In this document: in pieces, positions 43,615 through 52,889 of the stretch
Numbering within the stretch: the stretch's first letter is position 1
Layout of the letters: each line of letters begins with the position of its first letter
NCBI RefSeq assembly: GCF_001483745.1
Contig: NZ_LQBL01000003.1
Span: 1,425 to 65,424, forward strand
Reading direction: 5' to 3'
DNA: 64,000 nucleotides
Origin: Serinicoccus chungangensis
Lineage (GTDB): Bacteria > Actinomycetota > Actinomycetes > Actinomycetales > Dermatophilaceae
Notes under the pieces: generated by a model
The model's database searches: none
Seen by the model: the letters and a program-made list of their open reading frames with translations, nothing else
What the model was told of the DNA's origin: nothing
Made by a program: the position numbers and the translations under genes

Positions 43615-44918
43615 CGGCAGACCTCCTCGACGAGGGCGGCGGCGTCCTCGACGCCGGTCGTGGCGGTGTCGATCGTCAGCTCGGCGCCCGTCCAGGCCGT
43701 CCAGTCCTGCGGGCCGACCTCGTCCCACGTGGGCAGCCGGTGCCCGTCGATGTCGGCCACCCGACCCTGGACCCTGCTGCGGTGCGCGTCGACGTCCGAG
43801 CACACGAGCTCCACCCGGACGAGGCGGGCACCAACGTCCACCGCGAGGCGCTCCCACGCCTCCCGTGCCTCGGGCACGGCGTTGACCAGGTCGGCCACGA
43901 CGGGGCGCCGCACGGCGACCTGGTCGGCGGCGACGGCGAGCGCGACGGCATACCCCCGCGCCCCGACCTCCGCGCCGGGCGTCCCCGCCCGCACCAGCGC
44001 CTGCTCGACGGTGTCGACCCGCACGTGGGCCGCGGCGAGGCGTCGGCACAGGGTCCGCGCGAGGGTCGTCTTGCCGACCCCCGGCAGGCCGGCGAGGACG
44101 ACCAGGAGGGGCTGGCCCGCGGCGCGCTCGTCGTCGACCCAGCGGGCGGCGAGCTCGAGGTCGCCCGGCGTCGTGACCTTGAGCGCCCGGGGGTCGCCGG
44201 GCACCACGGCGACGCGCCCGCCGGTGGCCTCGACCATCCCGGCGTCGTCGGTATGCCGTGCCTCGCCCCGTGCCTGCCCGTGCGCCCGTTCCAGGGTCGC
44301 CCGGCGGAAGCCCTGCGGGGTCTGCACGGCCCGCAGACCCGCGCGGTCGGGGGTGGCGGTGACCCTCTCGACGTCCCCGTCAGCCGTCACCTGCTTGACG
44401 GTGTCGGTGACGGCCAGCGCCGGCACCACGGCGTCGTGGCCTGCGTGCACGGCAGCGACGACGCGGTCGAAGACCGGGGTGGGCGTGAAGGCGCGGGCGG
44501 CGTCGTGCACCAGCACGACGTCGAGCCCGGCCGGGAGGGCGGCCAGGCCCGCGGCGACGGAGTCGGGGCGCTCGGCCCCGCCCGGCACGACGGCCACGGG
44601 GACGCCCCGCGCACCCTCGGGACCCGGCCCGACCGCACCGTCTGCGGCGCGAGGGATGCCCGGGAGGGAGGGAGCGGCATCGGAGACGGCGTCGACCATG
44701 GCCTGCAGCCCCGCCTCGTCGGGCGGAGCGACGACGACGACGTGCCGCAGCCCCGTGGTCCCCAGTGCGCGCGTCAGCGCGTGGTGGACCAGGGACCGCG
44801 CGTCCCTACCGGTGCCGACAGGCACCAGGGCCTTGGGCCGGCCCGCTCCGAGACGGGTGCCGCGCCCGGCGGCGACGAGGACGATGCCGACGCCACCCGC
44901 GGCGACGTCCGCCTCCAT
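43611..44918 (-). CDS. ispD: IspD cytidylyltransferase fused to a P-loop kinase-like domain
   Basis: A 435-residue two-domain protein. Residues 1-265 are IspD, which makes CDP-methylerythritol: [47 protein letters not shown] and [12 protein letters not shown]. Residues about 268-435 form a separate nucleotide-binding domain starting [19 protein letters not shown] (Walker A) and resembling stand-alone predicted kinases of the AAA/zeta type. The reading frame is continuous, so this is a true fusion and not two overlapping genes. IspD is normally about 230 residues. The gene starts 2 bp after the carD stop. The role of the kinase domain is unknown. Confidence 0.88.
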   Translation of the reverse strand: MEADVAAGGVGIVLVAAGRGTRLGAGRPKALVPVGTGRDARSLVHHALTRALGTTGLRHVVVVAPPDEAGLQAMVDAVSDAAPSLPGIPRAADGAVGPGPEGARGVPVAVVPGGAERPDSVAAGLAALPAGLDVVLVHDAARAFTPTPVFDRVVAAVHAGHDAVVPALAVTDTVKQVTADGDVERVTATPDRAGLRAVQTPQGFRRATLERAHGQARGEARHTDDAGMVEATGGRVAVVPGDPRALKVTTPGDLELAARWVDDERAAGQPLLVVLAGLPGVGKTTLARTLCRRLAAAHVRVDTVEQALVRAGTPGAEVGARGYAVALAVAADQVAVRRPVVADLVNAVPEAREAWERLAVDVGARLVRVELVCSDVDAHRSRVQGRVADIDGHRLPTWDEVGPQDWTAWTGAELTIDTATTGVEDAAALVEEVCR

Positions 44919-44920
44919 CG

Positions 44921-45403
44921 TCAGGAGGCGAGGACCTCGTCGAGGGTGGCCTCAGCGGTGTCCTCGTTGGTCTTCTCCGCGAGCGCGAGCTCGCTGACCA
45001 GGATCTGGCGGGCCTTGGAGAGCAGCCGCTTCTCGCCCGTGGACAGGCCGCGGTCCTTGTCCCGGCGCCACAGGTCGCGCACGACCTCGGCGACCTTGAT
45101 GACGTCGCCGGAGGCGAGCTTCTCGAGGTTGGCCTTGTAGCGGCGCGACCAGTTGGTCGGCTCCTCGGTGTGCTCGGCGCGCAGCACGGCGAAGACCTTG
45201 TCCAGGCCGTCCTTGCCGACGACGTCGCGGACCCCGACCAGGTCGCAGTTGTCTGCCGGCACCTCGATCGTGAGGTCGCCCTGGGCGACCTTGAGCTTCA
45301 GATAGAGCTTCTCCTCGCCCTTGATGGTTCGCGTCTTCATCTCTTCAATGAGAGCGGCCCCATGATGGGGGTAGACAACCGTCTCTCCGACCTTGAACGT
45401 CAT
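44921..45403 (-). CDS. carD: RNA polymerase-binding regulator CarD
   Basis: A 160-residue transcription factor that binds RNA polymerase beta and stabilises promoter opening. The N-terminal Tudor-like domain begins [20 protein letters not shown], and the DNA-binding helical region has [21 protein letters not shown] with the conserved Trp that wedges into the bubble. The ATG at 45403 gives the standard N-terminus; an AAGGGG lies about 11 bases before it. It leads the carD-ispD-ispF unit. Confidence 0.95.
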   Translation of the reverse strand: MTFKVGETVVYPHHGAALIEEMKTRTIKGEEKLYLKLKVAQGDLTIEVPADNCDLVGVRDVVGKDGLDKVFAVLRAEHTEEPTNWSRRYKANLEKLASGDVIKVAEVVRDLWRRDKDRGLSTGEKRLLSKARQILVSELALAEKTNEDTAEATLDEVLAS

Positions 45404-45715
45404 CGTGGTAAAGCCCCTTTCGGCGGACTCCCAGGATACCACGCGTGGCGCAGGTCACGTAATCTCGAGAACGATGTTTCCGCAGGTCAAAGGGTTGACA
45501 AGCACCAGGTGATGTGCTCCGGGCGGGGCCCGGATAGCCCCCGGGGTATGCCGTCCCGCCCCCGCCCAGAGGGCTCCCCGCCGACCCCGGGGCCGGGTCC
45601 GGCGGACGGCCCGGGAGCCACGTCGGCGCAGGTGGAGGGGCAGGTCGGCGCGCCCCCGAGCACGTGGGGCGGGGACGACGGGCGGGGCGTGGGGGCCGGA
45701 CGCTACGCTGTCCTC
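45404..45715. promoter_or_regulatory. Divergent carD / lpqE intergenic region
   Basis: A 312-bp region without a supported gene. It contains a consensus-like TTGACA on the plus strand at 45495-45500 but no good -10 at the right distance, and on the minus strand TATCCT about 30 bases before the carD start is a possible -10. One GGTATGCC word lies at 45546. Both units probably start here. Confidence 0.4.
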
Positions 45716-46261
45716 GTGACGACTGCACGCACCTCCCGCACCCGCCGCCCGGCTGCCCTGGTGACCGGCGCGCTCGCTGCGCTGGCCCTCACCGGATGCT
45801 CGGTCAACTCCCCCCAGGCGACCACCTTCGTCTACGCCCCCGCCGACGGCGTGCAGATGGACGGCGAGGTGTTCGACGTGCGCGACCTGCTCCTGGTCTC
45901 CCAAGGGGACGGAGCGCCCGCCGTGGTCTCCGGTGCCGTCATCAACCAGACCTCGGAGCCGGTCACGGTGACCGTGAGCGTGGCCGGGGAGAGCCTGAGC
46001 CCGGAGGTGACCGTCGACCCGAACGGCTCGGCCCGGCTCGACGGTGGGCTGTCCGCCAGCGGCACCGAGGGTGAGCGCATCATCGTGCCGGCCCTCGAGG
46101 GCCCGTCCGGGCAGCACGTCGAGGTCCGCGTCAGCGCCGACGGCGAGACGCTGTCCTCCACCGCCCCGGTGCTGCTCCCGCAGGGCCCCTACGCGGTCTT
46201 CGCCGACGACGCCGGCGGCCCCGTCGAGCCTCCTGAGGAGCACGACGAGGGCGACCACTGA
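45716..46261 (+). CDS. lpqE: LpqE-like lipoprotein
   Basis: A 181-residue lipoprotein: basic N-terminus, hydrophobic stretch and lipobox LALTGCS. The mature part is a beta-rich domain (GVQMDGEVFDVRDLLLVS, ERIIVPALEGPSG) with an acidic, His-containing tail (EPPEEHDEGDH). M. tuberculosis LpqE sits next to and divergent from carD, the same arrangement, so I take this to be its counterpart. Copper- or metal-binding has been suggested for related folds; that is not demonstrated by this sequence. The start is a GTG. Confidence 0.65.
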   Translation: MTTARTSRTRRPAALVTGALAALALTGCSVNSPQATTFVYAPADGVQMDGEVFDVRDLLLVSQGDGAPAVVSGAVINQTSEPVTVTVSVAGESLSPEVTVDPNGSARLDGGLSASGTEGERIIVPALEGPSGQHVEVRVSADGETLSSTAPVLLPQGPYAVFADDAGGPVEPPEEHDEGDH

Positions 46262-46280
46262 GCCGATACCCCAGCAGCCG

Positions 46281-46315
46281 ACGCGGCCCCGGACCCACGA
46301 GGTCCGGGGCCGCGT
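46281..46315. terminator. Bidirectional terminator between lpqE and phoU
   Basis: A perfect 15-base stem: ACGCGGCCCCGGACC pairs with GGTCCGGGGCCGCGT around the loop CACGA. It lies between convergent stops, 19 bp from one and 13 bp from the other, so it can serve both genes. No T-run is present on either side. Confidence 0.85.
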
Positions 46316-46328
46316 GCGTCTGCGGGGC

Positions 46329-47027
46329 TCAGCTCTCGCGCGGGACGCTCCCCGGGTAGCGGTCGTCGTCCCCGGGCAGCTGCTCGTCGTGCCACACCCC
46401 GGTCACGAGGTAGACCACGCGGAGCGCGATCGAGACCGCGTGGTCGGCATACCGCTCGTAGTAGCGGGAGAGGAGCGTCGCGTCGACCGTCACCTGCGCG
46501 GACTGCGGTGACGAGGGCTCGAGCAGGACGCGGAAGACCTCCCGGTGCAGACGGTCCATCGTGTCGTCGGCCCGGATGAGCTCGCCGGCCCCGTCGGCGT
46601 CCTTGCTGTCGATGATGTCGCCGGCCCGCAGGATCATGGCCTCGGCGGTCGTGGCCATCTCCGCGAAGGTCGGGCGCAGCTCGTCGGTGAGGGCGTGCGC
46701 GGGGTAGCGCAGGCGGGTGAGCTTGGCGACGTGCCGCGCCAGGTCACCGCTGCGCTCGAGGTCCGAGCTCATCCGCAGCGCGGTGACCATCTGCCGCAGG
46801 TCGGTGGCCACCGGCTGCTGCCGGGCGAGCACGTCGATGGCGCGGTTGTCCAGCTCGCGGCGCAGGGCGTCGATGAGCTGGTCGTCGGAGATGACCTCCT
46901 GGGCCAGGGCGAGGTCGGTGTCCATGAGGGACGTGGTGGCCCGCCGGAGCGCCGTCGCCGACAACCGGCTCATCTGCACCAGCTGTCCGCTGATGAGGTC
47001 GAGCTCCTCGGTGAACGCGCTGCGCAT
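46329..47027 (-). CDS. phoU: Phosphate-signalling regulator PhoU
   Basis: A 232-residue protein with two PhoU three-helix repeats, recognised from the opening MRSAFTEELDLISGQLVQMS, the first-repeat DDQLIDALRRELDNRAIDVLARQQP and the second-repeat LLSRYYERYADHAVSIALRV. It couples phosphate transport to the histidine kinase of the PhoR/SenX3 type. The ATG at 47027 follows GAGGAGG. It is divergent from senX3, with a PHO-box-like site between them. Confidence 0.93.
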   Translation of the reverse strand: MRSAFTEELDLISGQLVQMSRLSATALRRATTSLMDTDLALAQEVISDDQLIDALRRELDNRAIDVLARQQPVATDLRQMVTALRMSSDLERSGDLARHVAKLTRLRYPAHALTDELRPTFAEMATTAEAMILRAGDIIDSKDADGAGELIRADDTMDRLHREVFRVLLEPSSPQSAQVTVDATLLSRYYERYADHAVSIALRVVYLVTGVWHDEQLPGDDDRYPGSVPRES

Positions 47028-47118
47028 GCCTGCCTCCTCGGGGCCGGGACGGGGGACGGGGCCGTCGCCCCATTGTCGGGCACCTGGGCAGGTGCCACCA
47101 GCGTGGAACCGTGGCAGA

Positions 47119-47151
47119 CCCACGTGAACGCCGCACGACCCCCGGATGAAC
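47119..47151 (-). promoter_or_regulatory. PHO-box-like direct repeats between phoU and senX3
   Basis: On the minus strand, GTTCATC (47145-47151), GGTCGTG (47134-47140) and GTTCACG (47123-47129) are spaced exactly 11 bp. Direct 11-bp repeats of GTTCACC are the recognised site of PhoP/RegX3-type regulators in actinobacteria. The outer two copies match well and the middle one weakly. The likely binder is RegX3, encoded nearby. Confidence 0.7.
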
Positions 47152-47225
47152 TCTGGTCGGACAGGGCACCCCCCGGGCACCCGACGTGCACGGGGTGGTC
47201 ACCCGCAGACCCTAGGCTGGTCATC

Positions 47226-48488
47226 GTGAATCCCCTGACCGCTGGGCTCCTGGGGCTCCTCGTGGGGCTGCTGCTGGCCGCGCTGGTGTGGTCGCTCGTG
47301 CGACCCGCCCGGCGCCCCGCCGACGACCCCGAGGGCGCCACGCCGGTCGGTGTCGTGCCCGAGGGCGCCACGCAGGTGCTGTCGGTGCTGCGCTCGGGCG
47401 CCATCGTCGCCGACCGCTCGGCGCAGGTGCACGTCGCCACGGGAGCCGCGCTGGCCTTCGGGCTGGTCCGGGGGAACGACCTCGTCAACACCCGGCTGCG
47501 CGAGCTCGTCGCCGAGGTGCTCGCGCACGGTCAGGTGACCGAGGACGAGCTCGAGTACGTCCGCGGCCCGCTCTCCTCCGGCAGGGTGCTGCTCGCCGTC
47601 CGGGTGGCCCCCTTCGGCGACGGCCTGGCGCTCATCCTCGTCGACGACCGCACGCAGGCCCGACGGGTGGAGGAGGTGCGCCGCGACTTCGTGGTCAACG
47701 TCAGCCACGAGCTCAAGACGCCGGTCGGGGGGCTGGCGCTGCTCGCCGAGGCGATCGCGGGGGCCGCGGACGACCCGGACGCCGTGAGCCGCTTCGCCGG
47801 CCGGATGAAGGTCGAGACCGAGCGGCTCACCCGGCTGGTGGCCGAGATCGTCGACCTGTCCCGGCTGCAGGCCGGTGACCTGCTGGCCGACATGGTCGTC
47901 GTGGACGTGGGGGCCTGCGCCGAGGAGGCGGTGGACCAGGCCCGGGTCGTCGCCGGGGCGCGCACGGTGGTGGCCGCCCCCGCGGGCCGGCCGGAGAACC
48001 TGCGCATCTACGGCGACCACGACCTCGTGACGACCGCCATCCGCAACCTCGTCACCAACGCCATCGCCTACTCCGACGACAAGACCCGCGTCGGGGTGGT
48101 CACCCGTCGGGTCGACGACCTGGTCGAGGTCTCGGTGTCCGACCAGGGCCGCGGCATCTCCGCGCAGGACCAGGAGCGCATCTTCGAGCGCTTCTACCGC
48201 GTCGACCCGGCGCGCTCGCGCCGCACCGGCGGCACCGGGCTGGGTCTGTCGATCGTCAAGCACATCATCGCCGGCCACGGCGGCAGCGTCTCGGTCTGGA
48301 GCGAGGAGGGCCAGGGCTCGACCTTCACCCTGCGCTTCCCCGCCGCCGTCGGTGAGACGCGCGCCGTCGGCACCCCCGCGCCGTACCAGCAGGGTCGCCC
48401 CGTCCAGGTCTTCGACCCGGCCCACGGCGACGCCCCGCCACCCGCCCCGAAGGCGGACCGACCCGACCGAGGAAAGGTGACCCGATGA
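47226..48488 (+). CDS. senX3: Sensor histidine kinase SenX3
   Basis: The phosphate-responsive histidine kinase of the SenX3-RegX3 pair, 420 residues. A single N-terminal membrane segment (TAGLLGLLVGLLLAALVWSL) is followed by a PAS-like region, the phospho-acceptor motif VNVSHELKTPVGGLALLA, and the ATP-binding boxes NLVTNAIAYS, VSDQGRGI, FERFYRVD and GGTGLGLSIV. The start is a GTG directly after the phoU-side intergenic region. The stop overlaps the regX3 ATG (ATGA). Confidence 0.93.
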   Translation: MNPLTAGLLGLLVGLLLAALVWSLVRPARRPADDPEGATPVGVVPEGATQVLSVLRSGAIVADRSAQVHVATGAALAFGLVRGNDLVNTRLRELVAEVLAHGQVTEDELEYVRGPLSSGRVLLAVRVAPFGDGLALILVDDRTQARRVEEVRRDFVVNVSHELKTPVGGLALLAEAIAGAADDPDAVSRFAGRMKVETERLTRLVAEIVDLSRLQAGDLLADMVVVDVGACAEEAVDQARVVAGARTVVAAPAGRPENLRIYGDHDLVTTAIRNLVTNAIAYSDDKTRVGVVTRRVDDLVEVSVSDQGRGISAQDQERIFERFYRVDPARSRRTGGTGLGLSIVKHIIAGHGGSVSVWSEEGQGSTFTLRFPAAVGETRAVGTPAPYQQGRPVQVFDPAHGDAPPPAPKADRPDRGKVTR

Positions 48489-49168
48489 CCCAGATCCTGG
48501 TGGTGGAGGACGAGGAGTCCTTCTCCGACCCGCTGGCCTACCTGCTCGAGAAGGAGGGGTATGACGTCACCGTCACCGAGACGGGGACGGACGGGCTGTC
48601 CGAGTTCGAGCGCAACGGCGCCGACCTCGTCCTCCTGGACCTCATGCTGCCGGGCATGTCCGGCGTCGACGTCATCCGGGCCCTGCGCCAGCGCTCGAGC
48701 GTGCCGGTCATCATGCTCACCGCGAAGGACTCCGAGGTCGACAAGGTGGTCGGCCTGGAGCTGGGCGCCGACGACTACGTCACCAAGCCCTACTCCGGCC
48801 GCGAGCTGCTGGCCCGGATCAAGGCGGTGCTGCGCCGGCAGAGCGAGCCCGAGGAGCTCATGCCCTCCACGGTCGAGTCCGGCCCGGTCCGCATGGACGT
48901 GGAGCGGCACACGGTGTCCGTGGACGGCGCGTCCGTGTCCCTGCCGCTCAAGGAGTTCGAGCTGCTCGAGATGCTGCTGCGCAACGCCGGGCGGGTGCTC
49001 ACCCGGGGCCAGCTCATCGACCGGGTCTGGGGCAGCGACTACGTCGGCGACACCAAGACCCTGGACGTGCACGTCAAGCGGCTGCGGGCCAAGATCGAGC
49101 CCGACCCGTCGCACCCGCAGCACATCGTCACCGTCCGGGGGCTGGGCTACAAGTTCGAGACCAGCTGA
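48485..49168 (+). CDS. regX3: Response regulator RegX3 (OmpR/PhoB family)
   Basis: A 227-residue regulator. The receiver domain has the acidic pocket VVEDEES, phospho-acceptor Asp in VLLDLMLPG, Thr in VIMLTAK and Lys in YVTKPYS. The C-terminal winged helix shows LKEFELLEMLLRNAGRVLTR and TLDVHVKRLRAKIE. It controls phosphate-starvation genes in relatives and probably binds the PHO-box-like repeats beside phoU. It converges on gpmA with 13 bp between stops. Confidence 0.95.
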   Translation: MTQILVVEDEESFSDPLAYLLEKEGYDVTVTETGTDGLSEFERNGADLVLLDLMLPGMSGVDVIRALRQRSSVPVIMLTAKDSEVDKVVGLELGADDYVTKPYSGRELLARIKAVLRRQSEPEELMPSTVESGPVRMDVERHTVSVDGASVSLPLKEFELLEMLLRNAGRVLTRGQLIDRVWGSDYVGDTKTLDVHVKRLRAKIEPDPSHPQHIVTVRGLGYKFETS

Positions 49169-49181
49169 CCCGGGCGACGCC

Positions 49182-49937
49182 TCACTTCTTGCCCTGGTCG
49201 GCGACCGCTTGGATCGCGTCGGCCGCGGCCGCCGGGTCGAGGTAGCGCCCGCCCGGGGTGGTCGGCGCCAGGTCGGCGTCCAGCTCGTAGAGCAGCGGGA
49301 TGCCGGTGGGGATGTTGAGCCCGGCGATGTCCTCGTCGCTGATGCCGTCGAGGTGCTTGACCAGGGCCCGCAGGCTGTTGCCGTGGGCGGCCACCAGCAC
49401 CGTCCGGCCGCTGCGCAGGTCGGGAACGATCGCGTCGTCCCAGTAGGGCAGCATCCGGGCGACGACGTCCTTGAGGCACTCGGTGCGGGGAAGGTCCTCG
49501 CCGAGGTCGGCGTAGCGGGGGTCGCCGGCCTGGGAGTACTCGGCGTCGTCCTCGATGGGCGGGGGCGGGGTGTCGAAACCACGGCGCCAGGCCATGAACT
49601 GCTCCTCGCCGTACTTCTCCCGCGTCTGCGCCTTGTCCAGGCCCTGCAGCGCCCCGTAGTGGCGCTCGTTGAGCCGCCAGTGCCGGTGCACGGGGATCCA
49701 GTGGCGGTCGGCGACGTCCAGCGCGGTGTTGGCGGTGGTGATCGCACGGCGCAGCAGGGAGGTGTGCAGGACGTCCGGCAGCAGGTCCTCCTCGAGCAGC
49801 AGCTCGCCGGCCCGGCGCGCCTCCTCGTGGCCGGTCGGCGTCAGGTCGACGTCGACCCACCCGGTGAAGAGGTTCTTCTCGTTCCACCGGCTCTCGCCGT
49901 GGCGCAGCAGGATCAGGGTGTATGCGGCCTCGCTCAT
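49182..49937 (-). CDS. gpmA: 2,3-bisphosphoglycerate-dependent phosphoglycerate mutase GpmA
   Basis: A glycolytic enzyme of 251 residues interconverting 3- and 2-phosphoglycerate. It has the phospho-His motif [31 protein letters not shown] with the catalytic Glu, the [12 protein letters not shown] region and the second His in [15 protein letters not shown]. Its position between mshA/ybjN and senX3-regX3 is the same order seen in mycobacteria. The ATG at 49937 gives the standard N-terminus. Confidence 0.95.
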   Translation of the reverse strand: MSEAAYTLILLRHGESRWNEKNLFTGWVDVDLTPTGHEEARRAGELLLEEDLLPDVLHTSLLRRAITTANTALDVADRHWIPVHRHWRLNERHYGALQGLDKAQTREKYGEEQFMAWRRGFDTPPPPIEDDAEYSQAGDPRYADLGEDLPRTECLKDVVARMLPYWDDAIVPDLRSGRTVLVAAHGNSLRALVKHLDGISDEDIAGLNIPTGIPLLYELDADLAPTTPGGRYLDPAAAADAIQAVADQGKK

Positions 49938-49954
49938 GCCACCCACCCTACCGA

Positions 49955-50473
49955 TCAGGACCGACCGACCTGGCCCTCGGTCGAGGACTCGAGCTCGGCC
50001 CGGAAGGCCTCGAGGTTGGCGGTGGACTCGCCGCGGTCCACCCGCCAGGCCCACTCGCGCCGGATCGAGGTCCAAAACCCCAGGCGCAGCAGCTCGTTGA
50101 AGGGTTCGTCGCAGGCCGCCAGCACGGCGCCGAGCAGCTCGTCGAGCACGGACTCGTCCTTGAGCCCGGCCAGCGGGACGCGCCCGGTGAGGTAGACGTC
50201 GCCGCTGGCGTCCACGGCATACCCCACGCCGGGCAACCGCAGCGCCCGCCGCAGGAGGTAGCGGTAGAACGCCTCGTGGTTCTCGTCCGGGTTGCGGATG
50301 ACGAAGGCGCGCAGCTCCAGCGCGCGCTCCCCGACGACGAGGGAGAGGACCGTCCGCAGCTTGCGCTCCCCTGGCAGGGCGACCGCGGTCTCCCCCGGGC
50401 GGGTGCCGACCTCCCAGGCGACGCCGAGGGCGTCGAGCTGCTCGCGGAGCCGGGTCTGCGCGGACTCATCCAT
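49955..50473 (-). CDS. YbjN-domain protein
   Basis: A 172-residue cytoplasmic protein of the YbjN family, with a chaperone-like alpha/beta fold. Recognisable parts are LEVGTRP-like opening ([19 protein letters not shown]), [20 protein letters not shown] and [11 protein letters not shown]-like ending ([19 protein letters not shown]). Function is undefined. The ATG at 50473 follows GAGGAGG and overlaps the mshA stop by 8 bp, so it is expressed with mshA. Confidence 0.88.
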   Translation of the reverse strand: MDESAQTRLREQLDALGVAWEVGTRPGETAVALPGERKLRTVLSLVVGERALELRAFVIRNPDENHEAFYRYLLRRALRLPGVGYAVDASGDVYLTGRVPLAGLKDESVLDELLGAVLAACDEPFNELLRLGFWTSIRREWAWRVDRGESTANLEAFRAELESSTEGQVGRS

Positions 50474-51761
50474 GCGGTCCTCCTCGCCGACGTGCGTGCG
50501 TGTCCTTCGCGGCAGCATAGGCCGCGAGGAGGGCGTCGACCGTGCGCTCCCAGGAGTAGCCCTGCGCGTGCGCCACCCCCTGCGCCGACCACGCCGCCCG
50601 CTCCTGCGGGTCCTCGAGACGCCCCAGCGCCTGCTGCAGGGCGTCCGCCCACGTCGTCGGGTCGTGGCCGTCGACCAGGACGCCGGCCTCGCCCACCGCG
50701 AGCGGGAGGCCGCCGACGCGCGCCGCCAGGACCGGCGTGCCGCAGGCCAGGGCCTCGATGGCGACCAGCCCGAAGGACTCGTTGTGGGAGGGCACGACGA
50801 CGAGGTCGGCGGCCCGCATGCGGCCGGCCAGCTCTTCGCGGGTCACCGGCGGGGCGACGTGCACCAGCCCCTCGACGCCCTCGGCGGCGGCCAGCTGCTG
50901 CAGGGCACCGGGGGTGGCGGTGCCGGAGCCCGAGAGCCCGCCCAGCACCGAGACGACGAGGCGGTCGCGCAGCGCCGGGTCGCGCCGGACCAGCTCCCCC
51001 GCGGCGCGCACCAGCACGTCGGGGGCCTTGAGCGGCTGGATCCGGCCGACGAAGAGCAGGACCCGGTCCTGCGGCGCCAGCCCCAGGGCCCGGCGGTCGG
51101 CGTCGCGGTCTCCGGGCCGGAAGGTCTCCAGGGCGACCCCGGGCGGGACGACGTGCACGCGCGCGGGGTCCGCGGAGTAGAGCTGCACGAGGTCGCGGGC
51201 CTCTGCCGGGGTGTTGGCGACCAGGGCGTCCGCCCGGTCCACGAGCTCCTGCTCGCCCGCGACCCGCGCCGGCGGCTCGGGGGTGTCGCCGTCCGCGAGC
51301 GCGGCGTTCTTGACCCGGGCCATGGTGTGCATCGTCTGCACCAGCGGCACGTCGAAGCGCCGGGCGGTGAGGCCGCCGGCCTGGCCGGAGAGCCAGTAGT
51401 GGGCGTGGATGACGTCGTAGTGGCCCTCGGCCAGGCCGGCGACGTGCCGGGACAGGTCGTCGGCGAAGGCGCACAGGTGGCCCGGGAGCTCGTCCTTGGG
51501 GACCCCCTCGCGCGGTCCGGCCGGGACGTGGTGCACCGTGACGTCGAGCCCCGGCTCCAGCTCGACGCTCCCGGCCCCGCCGGGGCCGGCGCGGGTGAAG
51601 ATGTCGACCTCGACGCCGCGGCGGGCCAGCCGGGTCGCGGTCTCGACGACGTAGACGTTGAGACCGCCCGCGTCCCCGGTGCCCGGCCGCTGCAGCGGTG
51701 AGGTGTGCAGCGAGACCATCGCGACCCGGCGGACCGGCGGGTCGGCGGCGGTCGTCGTCAC
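50466..51761 (-). CDS. mshA: D-inositol-3-phosphate glycosyltransferase MshA
   Basis: A GT4 enzyme of 431 residues that joins N-acetylglucosamine to inositol-3-phosphate, the first step of mycothiol synthesis. Signature parts: VSLHTSPLQRPGTGDAGGLN, VIHAHYWLSGQAG, QTMHTMARVKN, LFVGRIQPLKAPDVLV and VVPSHNESFGLVAIEALACG with the catalytic Glu. It begins the minus-strand mshA-ybjN-gpmA unit, divergent from the methyltransferase gene. Confidence 0.95.
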   Translation of the reverse strand: MTTTAADPPVRRVAMVSLHTSPLQRPGTGDAGGLNVYVVETATRLARRGVEVDIFTRAGPGGAGSVELEPGLDVTVHHVPAGPREGVPKDELPGHLCAFADDLSRHVAGLAEGHYDVIHAHYWLSGQAGGLTARRFDVPLVQTMHTMARVKNAALADGDTPEPPARVAGEQELVDRADALVANTPAEARDLVQLYSADPARVHVVPPGVALETFRPGDRDADRRALGLAPQDRVLLFVGRIQPLKAPDVLVRAAGELVRRDPALRDRLVVSVLGGLSGSGTATPGALQQLAAAEGVEGLVHVAPPVTREELAGRMRAADLVVVPSHNESFGLVAIEALACGTPVLAARVGGLPLAVGEAGVLVDGHDPTTWADALQQALGRLEDPQERAAWSAQGVAHAQGYSWERTVDALLAAYAAAKDTHARRRGGPHG

Positions 51762-51808
51762 GCCAGCAGTGTGGCACGCGGCGCCCCGCGGCGACCTAGT
51801 CTGGGTCG

Positions 51809-52693
51809 GTGCCCGCCCGTCCCGCCCGCCGACCCGTCGGCACCGTGACCCGTGGGACGACCAACCCCAACCGGCTGCGCAAGGTCGACCGGTGGATGGG
51901 GTACGCCCTGGGCGGCCTCCTGCGCGCCGCGCCGGAGCCGCCCGTCGTCGTCGACCTGGGCTTCGGCGCCTCGCCCGTCACGGTGCTGGAGCTGGCGGCG
52001 CGGCTGCGCCAGGTCCGCTCCGACGTGCGGCTGGTCGGGGTGGAGATCGACCCGGAGCGGGTCGAGCGGGGTCGCCCGCTGGCCGACCCTCCGGGGGTGG
52101 ACTTCGCGCTCGGTGGCTTCGAGGTGCCGCTGCCCCGGGCGCTGGGGGCGGACGCGCGACCGACGGTGGTGCGGGCGTTCAACGTGCTGCGCCAGTATGC
52201 CGAGGACGAGGTCGCGCCGGCGTGGGCCCGGGTGACGCAGCGGCTGGCCCCGGGGGGCACGCTCGTGGAGGGCACCTGCGACGAGCTGGGCCGGCTGGCG
52301 AGCTGGGTCGAGGTGCGTCGTGGTCCGGACGGGGGTCCGACGCCGGTGTCCCTGACCCTGTCGCTGCGGCTGGCCGGCCTCGGGTCGCCCTCGGTGGTCG
52401 CCGAGCGGCTGCCCAAGGTGCTCATCCACCGCAACGTCCCCGGCGAGCCGGTCCACGCCTTCCTCGGGGCGCTGGACGCGGCCTGGGACCGGTCGGCGCC
52501 GATGGGCAGCTACGGCGCCCGCCAGCGGTTCGTGGCCACCGCCCGCACCCTGCGCGAGGAGGGTTGGCCGGTGAGCGGCGGGGTCGCCCGCTGGCGCCTG
52601 GGCGAGCTCACCGTCGCCTGGCCCGCCGTCGCCCCCACCTCGACGACCTCCACGACCTCCACGACCTCCGCCCCCGCACCGGACGCGCGCTAG
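51809..52693 (+). CDS. SAM-dependent class I methyltransferase-like protein
   Basis: A 294-residue protein with a Rossmann-type methyltransferase core: VVVDLGFGASPVTVLELA for SAM binding, VGVEIDPERV and RAFNVLRQY. Its C-terminus includes GSYGARQRFVATARTL and a Thr/Ser repeat tail. Substrate unknown. It is divergent from mshA and often found beside it in actinobacteria. The stop codon lies inside the first unit of a 22-bp repeat array, so the last residues (APAPDAR) are repeat-encoded. The start is a GTG. Confidence 0.75.
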   Translation: MPARPARRPVGTVTRGTTNPNRLRKVDRWMGYALGGLLRAAPEPPVVVDLGFGASPVTVLELAARLRQVRSDVRLVGVEIDPERVERGRPLADPPGVDFALGGFEVPLPRALGADARPTVVRAFNVLRQYAEDEVAPAWARVTQRLAPGGTLVEGTCDELGRLASWVEVRRGPDGGPTPVSLTLSLRLAGLGSPSVVAERLPKVLIHRNVPGEPVHAFLGALDAAWDRSAPMGSYGARQRFVATARTLREEGWPVSGGVARWRLGELTVAWPAVAPTSTTSTTSTTSAPAPDAR

Positions 52694-52839
52694 GCATACA
52701 CAGGACGCGTGCCAGGCATACACCGGACGCGCGCTCGGCATACACCGGACGCGTGCTCGGCAGACACCGGACGCGCGCTAGGCATACACAGGACGCGTGC
52801 TCGGCAGACACCGGACGCGTGCTCGGCAGACACCGGACG
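52678..52839 (+). repeat. 22-bp tandem repeat array (family B), upstream of DUF2516
   Basis: Seven full units and a partial eighth at an exact 22-bp period from 52678. Each unit begins AC[C/A]GGACGCG[C/T]GCT and ends in GGCATAC or GGCAGAC. The first unit spans the end of the methyltransferase gene. The same family appears in the opposite orientation at 53245-53340 and twice near 61.6-61.8 kb. Confidence 0.95.
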
Positions 52840-52889
52840 TCGCCCGCCGCCGACAGGCTGCGCCCAGCCAGGCGGCGTAGGGTGGGTCC

